A DNA stretch of 6,830 nucleotides from an uncultured Clostridium sp. (GTDB lineage: Bacteria > Bacillota > Clostridia > TANB77 > CAG-508): NCBI GenBank assembly GCA_900553405.1, contig USDF01000062.1:1-6830 (forward strand), in the 5' to 3' direction. A model generated the notes under the pieces. The model ran no database searches and was not told the origin of the DNA. It saw only the letters and a program-made list of their open reading frames with translations. Below are positions 5,969-6,830 of the stretch, piece by piece (within the stretch, counting starts at the first letter, position 1; the number at the start of each line of letters is the position of its first letter). The translations under genes and the position numbers were made by a program.

Positions 5969-6709
5969 ATGAATCAAATTTTAGTAACAGAAAAATTATA
6001 TGTAACACCAGAACTACGTAGAAAAAAGAAATTGTTTAAATTGCAATTCTTTTTATGCGTCTTTTTAGCATGTTTATTATTTTCTTATTACATATATGCA
6101 GAATATGACAGAGGAAAGAGTGAAGAAGTATCACAAGAAATTCTAATGGGAATGACAAAAAGAAAAGAAGTAGATAATACCATTAAGAAAAAAGACAATG
6201 TAATAATTGTAGCACTAGATGATAGCAATGAAGTTATAAATATTCCAGAAGTAGTACCTCAAGAAGAAACGCAAGAAGAACAATCTACGGAAGTATATAC
6301 AGCTACAGATGGAGAAGATTATACAATAGAGGCAACAGTTAGAGTTCCTAGGTTAAATATAGAATACCCAGTAATTAGTGAAACCTCAGAAAGACTTTTG
6401 AAAATATCTGTTAATAAATATTGGGGACCTGCTCCAAATGAAATAGGAAATTATTGTATAGTAGGTCATAACTACAAAAGTAAGAAAATGTTTGGACGTT
6501 TATCAGAAGTGGTTAGTGGAGATATTGTTGAATTAGAGGGCATTAATGGAAAAGTAGTTAAATATTCAGTATATGACATAAATGTAGTAGATCCAGATGA
6601 CACAACATGTACTAGCCAATTAACGAATGGAAGGAGAGAAGTAACTCTTATAACTTGTACAAATTACGGAACACAAAGACTAGTAGTAAAAGCAAGAGAA
6701 GTTAAATAA
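5969..6709 (+). CDS. Sortase (cysteine transpeptidase), membrane anchored
   Basis: A 246-residue enzyme that should cleave a C-terminal sorting motif of surface proteins and link them to the cell wall or into pili. A basic cytoplasmic start (1-25, with RRKKK at 17-21) precedes one signal-anchor helix (about 26-44). A low-complexity acidic/Gln linker (about 85-115) leads to the catalytic beta-barrel (about 120-246). The catalytic triad is visible: His167 in VGHN, Cys230 in TLITC (226-230) and Arg237 in TQRLVV. The run NEIGNYCIVGHNYKS and the DDTTCTSQLTNG loop resemble many clostridial single sortases, but I cannot place it in class A, B, D or E with confidence. No protein in the window carries an LPXTG-type sorting signal, so the substrates are encoded elsewhere. 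Transcription is monocistronic: own promoter before it, terminator right after the stop. Confidence 0.93.
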   Translation: MNQILVTEKLYVTPELRRKKKLFKLQFFLCVFLACLLFSYYIYAEYDRGKSEEVSQEILMGMTKRKEVDNTIKKKDNVIIVALDDSNEVINIPEVVPQEETQEEQSTEVYTATDGEDYTIEATVRVPRLNIEYPVISETSERLLKISVNKYWGPAPNEIGNYCIVGHNYKSKKMFGRLSEVVSGDIVELEGINGKVVKYSVYDINVVDPDDTTCTSQLTNGRREVTLITCTNYGTQRLVVKAREVK

Positions 6710-6749
6710 AAAAGTAGCAATTAGGGACAGTACCCAATTGCTACTTTTT
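6709..6749 (+). terminator. Terminator hairpin of the sortase gene with GGGAC apex
   Basis: A long stem (6709-6722 with 6736-6749, 14 bp) carries one unpaired 5'-side base (A6723), then GGG/CCC (6724-6726 with 6733-6735), and a 6-base loop (6727-6732). The distal arm ends in a T-run (6745-6749), so it should terminate sortase transcription. The A-run at the foot makes it potentially bidirectional. The upper part (GGGACAGTACCC) and the bulge/loop spacing match the hairpin after ftsH at 1004-1034. Confidence 0.85.
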
Positions 6750-6781
6750 CTCAATTTTGGACATTCTATAATTGGAAAACC

Positions 6782-6830
6782 AGAATTAAGATTTTGTACG
6801 CAGTGTAAACTGCTACAAAATCTAATTTCT
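6782..6830. repeat. Long imperfect palindrome at the right edge, function unknown
   Basis: A 10-bp stem (6789-6798 with 6814-6823), one unpaired base (C6799), then GCAG/CTGC (6800-6803 with 6810-6813) around a 6-base loop (TGTAAA). Beyond a mismatch at A6788 the pairing continues outward (6784-6787 with 6824-6827) towards the window end. There is no T-run after the part that can be seen. It may be a leader RNA structure, a terminator for a gene entering from the right, or the end of a mobile element. The window cuts it off. Confidence 0.5.

Noticed and set aside
6423..6435. A GGGGAC run inside the sortase gene, considered as a third copy of the GGGAC hairpin
   Set aside because: It encodes the conserved WGPAP segment and no flanking inverted repeat supports a stem.
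5969..6709. Sortase with a local substrate or pilus cluster
   Set aside because: No LPXTG-like motif with hydrophobic tail occurs in any protein of the window, and the sortase gene appears to be a single-gene unit.
1..6830. CRISPR array, tRNA or rRNA genes, riboswitch, transposase gene, phage genes
   Set aside because: No regularly spaced repeats, no cloverleaf or rRNA signature, no recognisable riboswitch core, and no transposase, integrase or phage protein motif was seen on either strand.

Overview
This is an AT-rich, low-GC Bacillota segment, most likely from an uncultured or gut-type member of Clostridia. The evidence is strong purine-rich Shine-Dalgarno sites, sigma-A-type promoters, heavy use of A/T-ending codons, and a gene set of FtsH, a PASTA class B penicillin-binding protein, RsmA/KsgA and a clostridial-style sortase. 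I cannot name the genus from sequence alone.

Layout from left to right. (1) The 3' part of ftsH (1-998) covers the end of the AAA+ domain and the whole zinc-protease domain. It is followed by a bulged hairpin (1004-1034) and a probable terminator (1054-1088). (2) A compact toxin-antitoxin operon follows. It has a near-consensus promoter (1137-1165), an overlapping palindromic operator (1132-1157), a RelB/DinJ-type antitoxin (1198-1482) and a YafQ-type RNase toxin (1469-1759). A short-chain dehydrogenase (1781-2557) lies 21 bases downstream and looks co-transcribed. (3) A class B penicillin-binding protein with two PASTA domains lies on the minus strand (2554-4821). It converges on the dehydrogenase, and the two genes overlap by 4 bases inside the loop of a shared 13-14 bp bidirectional terminator. 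(4) Back-to-back promoters (4860-4924) drive this gene leftwards and rsmA (4990-5850) rightwards. (5) A membrane-anchored sortase (5969-6709) has its own extended -10 promoter and is closed by a strong terminator hairpin (6709-6749). A further long imperfect hairpin runs to the right edge (6782-6830). No stretch of more than 300 bases lacks a gene.

Functionally, most of the window is core cell biology: membrane proteolysis, cell wall or spore cortex synthesis, ribosome maturation and surface protein attachment. The toxin-antitoxin/dehydrogenase cassette is the accessory part. I see no large new multi-gene system. The most interesting signals are at the DNA/RNA level. Two hairpins just after gene ends share a GGGAC-containing apex and the same bulge/loop geometry on unrelated, fully compensated stems. 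A convergent terminator is also translated on both strands, so that two unrelated proteins end in the same IQDA peptide.
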